Part shown: positions 7,641 through 16,395 of the stretch, one piece after another
How the letters are laid out: each line of letters opens with the position of its first letter
Numbering within the stretch: the first letter of the stretch is position 1
Origin: DASPOJ01 sp050014395
Lineage (GTDB): Bacteria; Acidobacteriota; Terriglobia; Acidiferrales; UBA7541
Reading direction: 5' to 3'
NCBI GenBank assembly: GCA_050014395.1
Contig: JBEKDK010000003.1
Location: 17,026 to 81,025 of the forward strand
Length of the DNA: 64,000 nucleotides
Translations under genes and position numbers: made by a program
The notes under the pieces: generated by a model
Told to the model about the DNA's origin: nothing
Databases searched by the model: none
What the model saw: the letters and a program-made list of their open reading frames with translations, nothing else

Positions 7641-9134
7641 ATGGTCAAAGTTACCCAAGACGCCCCGCGCATTGCGGCCGAAGTGCTGGCCGCATACGAG
7701 CCGGTGATCGGTCTTGAAGTCCACGTCCAACTAAAGACCGAAACGAAAATCTTTTGCGGCTGCTCGACGCGCTTTGGCGACGCGCCCAATCGGAATACGT
7801 GCCCGGTGTGCCTCGGCTTACCGGGCGCGCTACCGGTGATGAACCGCCGCGCGCTGGAATTCGCCGTGCGTGCGTCGCTGGCGCTGCATTTGCAAGTGCA
7901 GGAATCGTCGCGGTTCGCGCGAAAGAATTACTTCTATCCGGACCTGCCCAAGGGCTATCAGATTTCGATGTACGAATTGCCGTTGGCCATTAACGGCTGG
8001 CTCGAAACTGAATCGGAAGGCGCGACGCTGCGAATCGGCATTACGCGCTTGCACCTCGAAGATGACGCGGCCAAGAATTTGCACGAAGGCTTTCCCGATT
8101 CGGATGAAAAAAGCTACGTGGATTACAATCGCGGCGGAACGCCGCTGATCGAAATCGTCTCGGAGCCAGACCTGCGCACTCCGGCCGCGGCGTACGCCTA
8201 CCTGAACACGCTGAAGCAAGTGATGCAATACGTTGACGTGAGCGATTGCGACATGGAAAAAGGCTCGCTGCGCTGCGACGCGAACGTAAGCGTGCGGCGC
8301 CGCGGGGAAACAAAACTTGGCACCAAGGCCGAGGTGAAAAATCTGAATTCGTTCCGCTATTTGCAACGCGCACTCGAGTACGAAATCACCCGGCAAATCG
8401 GCGTGCTCGAAGCCGGGGGAACGATCGCTCAGGAAACGCGCCTGTTCAACGTCGCCGCCGGACGCACGGAGCCGATGCGCTCGAAGGAATTCGCGCACGA
8501 TTATCGTTATTTCCCCGATCCGGATTTGCTGCCGGTGCGCGTTTCCGCCGCGCAGCTTGCCGAAATCGCCGCGCAAATGCCGGAGCTGCCGGATGCGCGG
8601 CGCGCGCGCTTCGTCAGCGAGTACGGCATCACTCCGTATGACGCCGGCGTGCTGACGGACACGCGCGAACTGGCCGATTATTACGAGGAAACCGTTCGCG
8701 CTGGCGCGCCCGCGCGCCTGGCCTCGGCATGGATCCAGACGGAATTGCTGCGCCAGAGGAATGAAGCGGGCGCGAGCGCGACATCGGGCGCGGAATTCCC
8801 GGTGACGCCTGCTGAATTTGCATCGCTACTAAGAATGATCGACGAAAAGAAGATCACCGCGGCCATGGGCAAGAAAATCCTGCCGCAAATGTTCGGCACG
8901 GGCAAAAGCGCCGCGGAAATCGTTGCCGCCGAGGGCCTGCAAAAGATCGACGACATTTCCGAAATCGAGCGCATCTGTCAAGAAGCGCTGGCCGCCAGCC
9001 CCGACAATGCCGCAAAGCTTCGCGCGGGGAGCCAGGGCGTGTTGAATTATTTCGTGGGCCAGGTGATGCGCGCTTCGCGTGGTCAAGCAAATCCACAGGT
9101 GGTACAGGAAATATTGCGGCGTTTGATCGGTTGA
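7641..9134 (+). CDS. gatB: Aspartyl/glutamyl-tRNA amidotransferase subunit B
   Basis: Part of the GatCAB complex that amidates Glu-tRNA-Gln and/or Asp-tRNA-Asn. 497 residues, normal length. The N-terminus has the family signature EPVIGLEVHVQLKTETKIFC, followed by zinc-binding cysteines (CGC...CPVC) and CLGLPGALPVMN. The catalytic cradle contains the RKNYFYPDLPKGYQISMYE motif. The C-terminal helical plus YqeY-like tail (about 350-497) binds tRNA. gatA and gatC are not adjacent. The transcript may be leaderless, as the -10 box lies close to the ATG. Confidence 0.97.
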   Translation: MVKVTQDAPRIAAEVLAAYEPVIGLEVHVQLKTETKIFCGCSTRFGDAPNRNTCPVCLGLPGALPVMNRRALEFAVRASLALHLQVQESSRFARKNYFYPDLPKGYQISMYELPLAINGWLETESEGATLRIGITRLHLEDDAAKNLHEGFPDSDEKSYVDYNRGGTPLIEIVSEPDLRTPAAAYAYLNTLKQVMQYVDVSDCDMEKGSLRCDANVSVRRRGETKLGTKAEVKNLNSFRYLQRALEYEITRQIGVLEAGGTIAQETRLFNVAAGRTEPMRSKEFAHDYRYFPDPDLLPVRVSAAQLAEIAAQMPELPDARRARFVSEYGITPYDAGVLTDTRELADYYEETVRAGAPARLASAWIQTELLRQRNEAGASATSGAEFPVTPAEFASLLRMIDEKKITAAMGKKILPQMFGTGKSAAEIVAAEGLQKIDDISEIERICQEALAASPDNAAKLRAGSQGVLNYFVGQVMRASRGQANPQVVQEILRRLIG

Positions 9135-9200
9135 TGGGCGGAGCAGATGCCCAGGCGCACGCCAAAGCGAATATCCAAGATTTCATCCAGGAGGCCCAAA

Positions 9201-9680
9201 ATGCTGAAGGTCGGCGATCCCGCTCCTGATTTCCACGTATCCGGTGATGACGGCCGCCCGATTTCGCTGGCCGATTTTCGCGGACGCACCGTCGTTTTGT
9301 ATTTTTATCCGAAGGCCAGCACGCCGGGCTGCACCTGCGAGGCGGGTGAATTTCGGGATTCGCAGCACGAATTTGAAAAGTTGGGCGCGGTGGTGTTGGG
9401 TTGCAGCGCCGACCAGGTGGAAGCGCAGGCGCGCTTCAAGAAAAAGGAACACCTGAACTTCACGCTGCTGAGCGATCCGCAATTTGAGCTGATCGAAAAC
9501 TACGGCGCGCGCCGGATGAAGAAATTCCTCGGCAAGAGTTTTCTGGGAATCGTGCGCAGCACGGTTTTGATCGGCCCCGACGGGAAGATCCTTAGGATTT
9601 GGGAGACGGCGCCCGCCAAAGGTCACGCAGCGGAAGTGCTCAAGGCCGTCCGCGCCCTGCAACACAACATGGAAGATTAG
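9201..9680 (+). CDS. bcp: Peroxiredoxin, PrxQ/Bcp type
   Basis: Thioredoxin-dependent thiol peroxidase that reduces H2O2 and organic peroxides. 159 residues. The peroxidatic cysteine is C44 in TPGCTCEAGEFRD. A second cysteine lies two residues away (C46), and the usual PrxQ resolving cysteine five residues on is absent. The start is fixed by a strong AGGAGG (about 9189-9194) before the ATG at 9201; an upstream in-frame extension has no family similarity. It lies 66 bases after gatB on the same strand and converges with the following gene. Confidence 0.93.
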   Translation: MLKVGDPAPDFHVSGDDGRPISLADFRGRTVVLYFYPKASTPGCTCEAGEFRDSQHEFEKLGAVVLGCSADQVEAQARFKKKEHLNFTLLSDPQFELIENYGARRMKKFLGKSFLGIVRSTVLIGPDGKILRIWETAPAKGHAAEVLKAVRALQHNMED

Positions 9681-9758
9681 GCGGCCGCATCTCCGCGCCG
9701 CGTTTCTGAAGAAATTCCCCCGGAGCAATCAAGCGGGCGCGATCGCCGTGAACCAAAC

Positions 9759-12700
9759 TTAAACCGGCGCCATCGTTCTCGGCGCCTCCACCTCGACGCC
9801 GCGCCATCCGACCGATCGGCCTTTCACGGCGCCCATCACCGCGCGGAACAACACGACGTACATCATCTGCCGATAGTAGAAGCGCTGCAGCAGGATGGGC
9901 CATAGCAGCGACCAATCCTCGCGTTTTTCCAGCGAAAACGCGATGACGCACGTCAGTATGTCGATCAGCATGAAGCCCGCAAAAAACAGCAGCGATAGTT
10001 CGACGTCGGCCGTAGTCCAATCAAGGAGCGGCACTCGCGGACCATGGATTTGTGCGAGGCCCCAAAGGAGCAGCGAGCCGAGAAACATCAGATCGATGAA
10101 CGGAGAAAACAGCGGCAGCAGAAACTGAAACAAGAAAATATTCGGCAATGCGACGAATCCCAGCGTGCCGTAGCGCCAGCGTCCCAGCGTATCCCGATGC
10201 TTCCAGAAAGATTGCAGCGTGCCGAACGTCCAGCGGAAGCGCTGGCGAACCAATTGGCCGGGAGTTTCGGGAGCTTCGGTCCAGCCAATGGCTTCCTCGT
10301 CGTAAAGAATCGACCAGCCCGAGCGGCGGATAGTGATTGTCAAATCCGTATCTTCGGCCACGGTATCGGCAGTAAAGCCGCCGGTCGCGCGGATGGCCTC
10401 GACGCGCCAGGCGCTCAGGGCTCCCGGAACGACGGGGATGCAATTGAGCAGATCGAAGGCGCGTTTTTCAAGGTTCTGGCTGGTGACGTACTCGAGCGCT
10501 TGCCAGCGGGTGATCCAGCGATTGCGGTTACCCACTTTTACGTTGCCGGCGACGGCTCCAACGCGCGGATTGGCGAAATGCCGCACGAGTTGGCGAACTG
10601 CGTCGGGTTCGATCCGCGTATCGGCGTCGATGGTGACGATCACCTCGCTCTTGACCTCCGCGAGCGCGTGGCCCAGCGCCGCGGGCTTGCCGCGGTTCGG
10701 TTGATGAATGATGCGGACCCGCGGGTCGGCCAGGAAATTGCGGTCGAGCAATTCGCCGGTCAGGTCCGCCGAGCCGTCGTCCACGACGATGACCTGGAGC
10801 GGCGAATAATCGCTGGCCAGCGCCGAACGCACGGTCTCGACGATCACAGATTCCTCGTTGTATGCGGGGATCAACACGCTCACGTGCGGCGCGTAACCGG
10901 GTTGATCAGGCGGTGTAGGTCGCAGCTTTTCAACCAGAGCGAGCAGCCCGATGATCAAGGTACGCAAACTCACCAGAAAAATCCCGAGCACAAAGATGGA
11001 CGCGATGACGTCGCGCAGCCATTCGAACAACACGAAGATCAATCCATCTGTGCGGGCCACCAATCGCTCTCTGAAATTCAACTCCGGCATCGCCTGGGCT
11101 CGCGTTTCGCCGACCAGTTCCGAAACCGGAACCAATTCGTATCCGGCGGCGCGCAATTGGTCGATGACCATCGGAAGCGCCGCAATCGTATGGCCGCGGT
11201 CTCCGCCGCCGTCGTGCATCAGCACGATGTTTCCGACGCCCGAGCGCGCCTGTTGCAACACCCGGTCCACAATTGCCTGCGCCGGCGGCGGAGCAACGCC
11301 TCCCACTTCGCCCCAGTCATGCGGATCGATCTGCGCGCCGATCAGTATGTAGCCCATCGAAAGCGGAACCGGCAGCATCTCCACTTCGTCCGCGGTTTCC
11401 GGTTGGTGGTCGATGCCGTAAGGCGGCCGGAAAAGCAGCGTTTTGATTCCCAACGTGCTGGCGAGCAACCGTTCGGTTAAATTCAATTGTAGTTCGATCT
11501 GCGCGGCTGGAAGAGTGGCCGTGAACGCCGGATGCGTGTACGTGTGATTGCCAATCTCGTGGCCTTCGTCGTATTCGCGGCGCAGCAAATCCAGGGAGTT
11601 GTTGGCTTCCTCGCCGATTACGAAAAACGTGGCCGGCGCGTGTTTAGCTTTCAAGATGTTCAGAATTTGCGGCGTGTAGCGGGGATCGGGCCCATCGTCG
11701 AAACTGAGCGCAATTTTGTTTGGCTGCGCGCCCACTTGGAAAATTCGATAGGGCATGGGAAGCACGTCATAGTGTTCGTCCGTGATCAGGTTCGTCGACG
11801 GATCGAAATCGAACGAGCGGCTGCCGGGATACGGCTTGGTGATGTTGTTCCATATGTCTCCGCTGCCTTCCATATCCAAGTCGAATCCATACGGAATTTC
11901 GTCCATTCGCGCGCGCGCCGCATCGTCGGGCCGTGTCACGTCCCAAATCGGCCATAGGGATTGATCTTCCATGCCCAGCCGCCACAGCGCGGTGCCCTGC
12001 ACTCCCAGCCGCTCTGCGGCGCGCAGTTCGTTGTATGCCGTCATGGCGTCGAGCATCCAGACGTTGTGCACCTGGTTGTGCTCGTCGTAATAGGAGAAAT
12101 GTGGGTTCAGCGTGTCGGAATCGAAATCGATCGTCGCGTCGGATTCCGAAGCGGTCACCAAAGCTTCCTGAAATGTATCGATGGCCGCGGGCTGCTGTGG
12201 GGCTTTGCCGATCGGTTCGGTCCAGTCGTAGGCGTAATTGGCCAGGCCGGCGACGATCTTCTGCGCCGGCACGATTTTGAGGATAGCCTGCAAGCGGTCC
12301 ACGTACCACTCTTGGGCGGCGATGGGCCCGGACTCGGTGTTCTGCGAATATTGGTCGTAATCCATCACGATGATGGCATCGGAAATTTTCGCGATTCCCG
12401 CATAGTCATAGTCGGGATCTCCCGCCGGAAGCGCCACCATCAATTTCAGGCCGGCGCCATGCAGCCACGCGGCAAGTTCACCGACGAAATGTGAGAAATC
12501 GTGCTGGCTGCCCGGAGGGATCTCCTCGAAATCCAGCACCAAGCCGGGATTGTTTTGTTTGAGGATGCGGCTTCCCAGATTCTCAACGAGGGTGTGCCGG
12601 GCGCTGGGATTCGCGAGCATGGCCACCGTTTCCGGAATACGCCAGGAAGTGCCGTCGGTATTTTGAAGCAGCGGCATGATCGGAAATTCGACGGGCACGC

Positions 12701-13181
12701 TGCTCATCCACTCCGCCAACTTCGGATCGATCCGGATGTTGTCGCCGGATGCGCCGTTCGCGCCCTTCAACTCCCCGTCCGCCGAATACGAAAACAGTTC
12801 GTCGGGGATCAACACGTCCAGGTCCTTGTAATGTTGCTGGAGCGAAGCGAGGCTCGTAGCGTCATACGAGACGTAAAACGCGGCGCGCAGCGGATCGTAG
12901 CTAGCCGGTGGAGTGTCTGAGCCGAGCGCATTCACGCGGCGCCTGCGGCCCGGCCGTCTTACGGGCGCCTTCGTTTTCGGCACCGTGCTTAGGAACGGAC
13001 GCAGGCCCGGCCGCGCGCCGATTTGCGGCGCCTCTCCCGGTAACGTGACGCGGTGAAGCACGCTCACCGTAAACACCACCAGAATCACCGCCAAGACCAC
13101 CGCGATGACTTCGATGATCCAGCGCAGCCGCCGCCAACGGCGCCGCTGCTCGTCGTAGAAAATGGGCTTGTGATTTTCCAT
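9759..13181 (-). CDS. GH18-CE4-GT2 fusion: glycosidase, deacetylase and glycosyltransferase in one chain
   Basis: A 1140-residue membrane protein probably making and editing an extracytoplasmic N-acetylglucosamine-type polysaccharide. Order: short cytoplasmic basic N-terminus and one TM helix (about 20-44); a GH18-like domain (about 95-450) with the active-site-like VLDFEE strand (D217, E219); a CE4 polysaccharide deacetylase domain (about 485-695) with SFDDGP (D495, D496) and HTYTH (H546, H550); a TM region (about 713-750); a GT2 synthase domain (about 763-1000) with DDGS (801-804), DAD (852-854), ED (943-944) and QRFRW (980-984); and further TM helices to the end. The layout places GH18 and CE4 outside and GT2 inside. 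Functionally it resembles PgaB plus PgaC, but GH18 is not the GH153 fold of PgaB. It converges with bcp. The polymer itself is unknown. Confidence 0.88.
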   Translation of the reverse strand: MENHKPIFYDEQRRRWRRLRWIIEVIAVVLAVILVVFTVSVLHRVTLPGEAPQIGARPGLRPFLSTVPKTKAPVRRPGRRRRVNALGSDTPPASYDPLRAAFYVSYDATSLASLQQHYKDLDVLIPDELFSYSADGELKGANGASGDNIRIDPKLAEWMSSVPVEFPIMPLLQNTDGTSWRIPETVAMLANPSARHTLVENLGSRILKQNNPGLVLDFEEIPPGSQHDFSHFVGELAAWLHGAGLKLMVALPAGDPDYDYAGIAKISDAIIVMDYDQYSQNTESGPIAAQEWYVDRLQAILKIVPAQKIVAGLANYAYDWTEPIGKAPQQPAAIDTFQEALVTASESDATIDFDSDTLNPHFSYYDEHNQVHNVWMLDAMTAYNELRAAERLGVQGTALWRLGMEDQSLWPIWDVTRPDDAARARMDEIPYGFDLDMEGSGDIWNNITKPYPGSRSFDFDPSTNLITDEHYDVLPMPYRIFQVGAQPNKIALSFDDGPDPRYTPQILNILKAKHAPATFFVIGEEANNSLDLLRREYDEGHEIGNHTYTHPAFTATLPAAQIELQLNLTERLLASTLGIKTLLFRPPYGIDHQPETADEVEMLPVPLSMGYILIGAQIDPHDWGEVGGVAPPPAQAIVDRVLQQARSGVGNIVLMHDGGGDRGHTIAALPMVIDQLRAAGYELVPVSELVGETRAQAMPELNFRERLVARTDGLIFVLFEWLRDVIASIFVLGIFLVSLRTLIIGLLALVEKLRPTPPDQPGYAPHVSVLIPAYNEESVIVETVRSALASDYSPLQVIVVDDGSADLTGELLDRNFLADPRVRIIHQPNRGKPAALGHALAEVKSEVIVTIDADTRIEPDAVRQLVRHFANPRVGAVAGNVKVGNRNRWITRWQALEYVTSQNLEKRAFDLLNCIPVVPGALSAWRVEAIRATGGFTADTVAEDTDLTITIRRSGWSILYDEEAIGWTEAPETPGQLVRQRFRWTFGTLQSFWKHRDTLGRWRYGTLGFVALPNIFLFQFLLPLFSPFIDLMFLGSLLLWGLAQIHGPRVPLLDWTTADVELSLLFFAGFMLIDILTCVIAFSLEKREDWSLLWPILLQRFYYRQMMYVVLFRAVMGAVKGRSVGWRGVEVEAPRTMAPV

Positions 13182-13359
13182 CGGGAAAATCCAGGCAAAC
13201 GGTCCGGCAAAGACCTGCCTGTGGCTTTCTCCGAAAAGCTTCAGAACGTGATGTTACCCTGAGCGAGCCGCTGAGTCATCCCATCACTGCTCAAGTATTT
13301 CCTGGTTTTCGATGCAGCGCTTCCGGGCGGAAGATGCCAAGGTTCATCATTCCAACCGA

Positions 13360-14799
13360 TCAAACGGCGGGAGCTTTCTGACGAACAGACCGCGCCCACA
13401 CCATCGCCCCGAGTGCCAGAACCGCGGGGACGCATGGAAGGACGAATCGCGGCTCGACGGTGAAGTGCTCAAGGGCAAGAAAGACCGTGCGAGTGACGAT
13501 AAATACCACCAGCAGCGCTACTCCGCGCCGTTTCCGCATCATGAATGCGCCGGCGAGCGCGAGCCCAACGTAAAAGTAATTCAGCGTCGTATACAGCAAG
13601 CCAACCGCGAAATCCGCGTCATAATCCGCCCAGTGCCGGATCGGCGGCCACCAATTGCCCTCGTAGAACAGCAATTCCGTACGCGGAGTGAACCACAGCG
13701 TCAGCGCGCGCCGGAAGGGCACCGTCAAATACGTCCTGAATGGGCGCCGCGCTGTGCGCTCGCGGGCAAGTTCGGCGAATTGAGCGTCCGCCGCTGCGGA
13801 GAACACAAAAGAATCGTTGTGCTGATCTTCCAGCAGCGCCTGCACGCGCGCGCGCTCCTCCGCGGAGTCAAAAGCGGACGGAGGGAAGTACTCGATGTAG
13901 AGAGGTTCCTGCTCGTATCGGTTGAGCACATTCTCCACGTCGCTGTAGGACACCAGCCACGTTTTCGTCCAAGCGTAGAAACCCACGGGAATGTAGGAGC
14001 CGGGCATTTGGACGTACCGTGCCGTCAGAAACTGCACCTTGTGCAGGGTGATCCAGTTGCGCGCGGCCCACGGCGCAAGCGGCGCCAACACCCCCGCGGC
14101 CAGCAGAAGTCCGGTGCGCGCCAAGCGCGGCCAGTCCACGGGCTTGTACCACCGCGCGGCCAGCACCAACGCGGGCGCGGCCAGCAAGATGGGTGTTTCG
14201 GGGCGAACCAGCGAGCCTAGCCCCACAATCACGCCACCGAAGAACCACATTCGCCCGGAGCCTAATTTCCGCGCGGAGGTTGCGGGCGCCGGCTCGCGTT
14301 GCAGCGCCAAAACCAAAACTAACAGCGCGGCCGCGCTGAAAAATGTCGCCAGAACCTCCGTGAGCGCGGTCGCGGCGTAGTTGGCGATGAATGGACACGT
14401 CGCGGCCAGCCACAACGCCGCAATCGCCACGCGTCTTCGTGTGCGTTCCGGCGCCAGAGACGCCGCAAGCGCCGCAATCAAAACGCACGTGCCCAAATCC
14501 ACCAGCGCCTGCGCTATCACGATGGCCCGCTGAGAGTCCCCGAAGAAGATATAGAGGAAGCCCAGAAAAAGCGGGTAGCCCGGCACGCGCACATCGGTGG
14601 AGATCAGGCCTGAGTCGGAAGCGTATGCGTATATGTGGTGCACAACGACGTTGCGGCCGAGTTCCTGATACAGCGCGGAATCCATATCCGGCGCCGGCGG
14701 ATAAACAATGAAGAAAATCCTGAGAACCAATCCGGCGAGCAAGGCGAAAGCCAGGTGCTTTCTTGCACCGCGGTTCCAAAGGTCGCTAAAGGGGTTCAT
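13360..14799 (-). CDS. GT39/ArnT-like membrane glycosyltransferase (copy 1)
   Basis: About 479 residues with roughly ten TM segments. The layout is that of lipid-linked sugar transferases of the PMT/ArnT (GT-C) superfamily: an acidic residue pair early in the first external loop (APDMDSALYQELG, the likely catalytic Asp), VRVPGYPLFL, and a C-terminal hydrophilic region. It should transfer a sugar from a polyprenyl-phosphate donor on the outer face of the inner membrane; the acceptor is unknown. It is a clear paralog of the next gene (PGYPxFL, VDxGTC, CPFxANY and ExLA blocks are shared). The start was set at ATG 14799; the frame is open to 14850. Confidence 0.78.
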   Translation of the reverse strand: MNPFSDLWNRGARKHLAFALLAGLVLRIFFIVYPPAPDMDSALYQELGRNVVVHHIYAYASDSGLISTDVRVPGYPLFLGFLYIFFGDSQRAIVIAQALVDLGTCVLIAALAASLAPERTRRRVAIAALWLAATCPFIANYAATALTEVLATFFSAAALLVLVLALQREPAPATSARKLGSGRMWFFGGVIVGLGSLVRPETPILLAAPALVLAARWYKPVDWPRLARTGLLLAAGVLAPLAPWAARNWITLHKVQFLTARYVQMPGSYIPVGFYAWTKTWLVSYSDVENVLNRYEQEPLYIEYFPPSAFDSAEERARVQALLEDQHNDSFVFSAAADAQFAELARERTARRPFRTYLTVPFRRALTLWFTPRTELLFYEGNWWPPIRHWADYDADFAVGLLYTTLNYFYVGLALAGAFMMRKRRGVALLVVFIVTRTVFLALEHFTVEPRFVLPCVPAVLALGAMVWARSVRQKAPAV

Positions 14800-14880
14800 T
14801 GGGGAAGCTGAATTGGCCCGGATTGTACACAAAAAATCCGGCAAGCGCACGAATCTGAATCGGCAGCCGATTGAGCGAAG

Positions 14881-16392
14881 CTAGGCGATTTTCTTCGGGC
14901 CGGCAAAAAACATGGCGCCCAGCGCGAACACCGCCGGATAGCATTCCAGTACGTAACGCGGCTCGATTGTGTCGATATGCGTGAAATAAGCGGTTCGCAC
15001 GACGCAGTAGACAATCAGCAATGCGATCGCCCAGAGTTGCGGCGCGGGCCAATCGCCGCGCTGCGCGATTGCACGCCACATGCCAGCCGCTGCCAGCGCC
15101 GAATAAAAAATGCCGATGGCGATAAATAGAAGGGTCACGCCGAAGTCTTCGGGATATTCGTGAAATTGCTCCAGCGGCGGCCAAAACCTTTCCGTGTAAT
15201 ACGAGAATTCCATGCGCGGTGTCAGCCACAGCGTGAACGTCCGCTCAAACGGTACTTTCAGATACGTCCGCAATGGATGCCGCGCCGTGCGCTCGCGCGC
15301 CAATTCCGCGAATTGCGCGTCCCATTCGGGGCTGTAATCGCAGCAATGCGCGTCGTATTCGTCGTACAGATCCTTCACGCGCTCGCGCTCCTGATCCGAA
15401 TCGAATGCCGACGCGGGGAGATCGGAAATATTCAGCGGATTCACGCTCAGGCTCCACGGCGTCAGGTACACGTCGCGATAGCGGACCATCCATGTTCCCG
15501 TCCATGCCATGAATCCGCGCGGAACGTATTCGTCCGGCAGTTGCGCGTAGCGAGCGGCCAGCGGTTGGAATTCGTGCAGCGTGATCGCGTTGCGCGCCGT
15601 CCACGGCGCGAGCGGAAGCACCAGACCCACCGCGGTGAGCGCTCCCGCGCGCGCCAGCTTTCCCCAATCCGCCACGCGCCGCCATCGCCACATCAGCAGC
15701 AACGCTAAAGCAATCAGTAGCAGCGGAGTCTCCGGCCGCACCAGCGTCCCACAGCCAACAGCCAATCCGCCCAGAAACCATCGGTTCGAAAGGAACGATA
15801 ACAATCGATTGCGCGGAACATCGTTCGCCGCGGAGGCGCTAGCCGCATGTCTCCAGTTCACGTGCCCAGTTCCTGCGCACGCGCCGGCCAGCAGCACCAG
15901 CGCCGCCGCCGTCCAGAACGCGGCGAGAACTTCCGCAAGAACCACCGCGCTGTAATTCGCAAGAAACGGGCACAGCGCGGCCAGCCACACGGCAATCAAC
16001 ATTGCGCGCTTGCGCCGCTCCGGCGGCGCAAGCCAACCAGCCAGCATCGCGGCCAGCAAACAGGTTCCGATATCCACGACGGCCTGGACCAAAATCTGCG
16101 CCTTCACGCCGTCCCGGAATACCTCGGAGACCGCGGCCAAGAACGCGGGATAGCCGGGCGTGCGAATATCCACCGGCGTTGGAGTCTCCTGGCCCAGCAC
16201 CAGGCCGAAAGTTCCGCTGCTGCGCCAATTTTTCGCGAGTTCCTCGTACATCGGGCTATCGCCGGCCATGGGATTGGTGGTGAGGATAAAAAAGATGCGC
16301 AGCGCCAATGCCGCCGCAATTGCGCCAATCCACAGCCAACGGTAAGACGGCGAGGAGTTCACGGGGCTTGGCTCATCAGCGGCGGTCAACAC
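14881..16392 (-). CDS. GT39/ArnT-like membrane glycosyltransferase (copy 2)
   Basis: A 503-residue GT-C membrane protein with the same plan as copy 1: early acidic external loop (MAGDSPMYEEL), TPGYPAFL, VDIGTCLLAA, LCPFLANYSAVVLAEVLAAF, a middle loop with WTARNAITLHEFQ, and a C-terminal ARERTARHPLRTYLKVPFERTFTLW block that copy 1 also has (FRTYLTVPFRRALTLW). The start is a GTG at 16392, three bases after the stop of the upstream CDF gene, so it is likely co-transcribed with it. The acceptor is not known; the nearby GH18-CE4-GT2 fusion suggests envelope glycan work. Confidence 0.8.
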   Translation of the reverse strand: MLTAADEPSPVNSSPSYRWLWIGAIAAALALRIFFILTTNPMAGDSPMYEELAKNWRSSGTFGLVLGQETPTPVDIRTPGYPAFLAAVSEVFRDGVKAQILVQAVVDIGTCLLAAMLAGWLAPPERRKRAMLIAVWLAALCPFLANYSAVVLAEVLAAFWTAAALVLLAGACAGTGHVNWRHAASASAANDVPRNRLLSFLSNRWFLGGLAVGCGTLVRPETPLLLIALALLLMWRWRRVADWGKLARAGALTAVGLVLPLAPWTARNAITLHEFQPLAARYAQLPDEYVPRGFMAWTGTWMVRYRDVYLTPWSLSVNPLNISDLPASAFDSDQERERVKDLYDEYDAHCCDYSPEWDAQFAELARERTARHPLRTYLKVPFERTFTLWLTPRMEFSYYTERFWPPLEQFHEYPEDFGVTLLFIAIGIFYSALAAAGMWRAIAQRGDWPAPQLWAIALLIVYCVVRTAYFTHIDTIEPRYVLECYPAVFALGAMFFAGPKKIA

Positions 16393-16395
16393 TCG

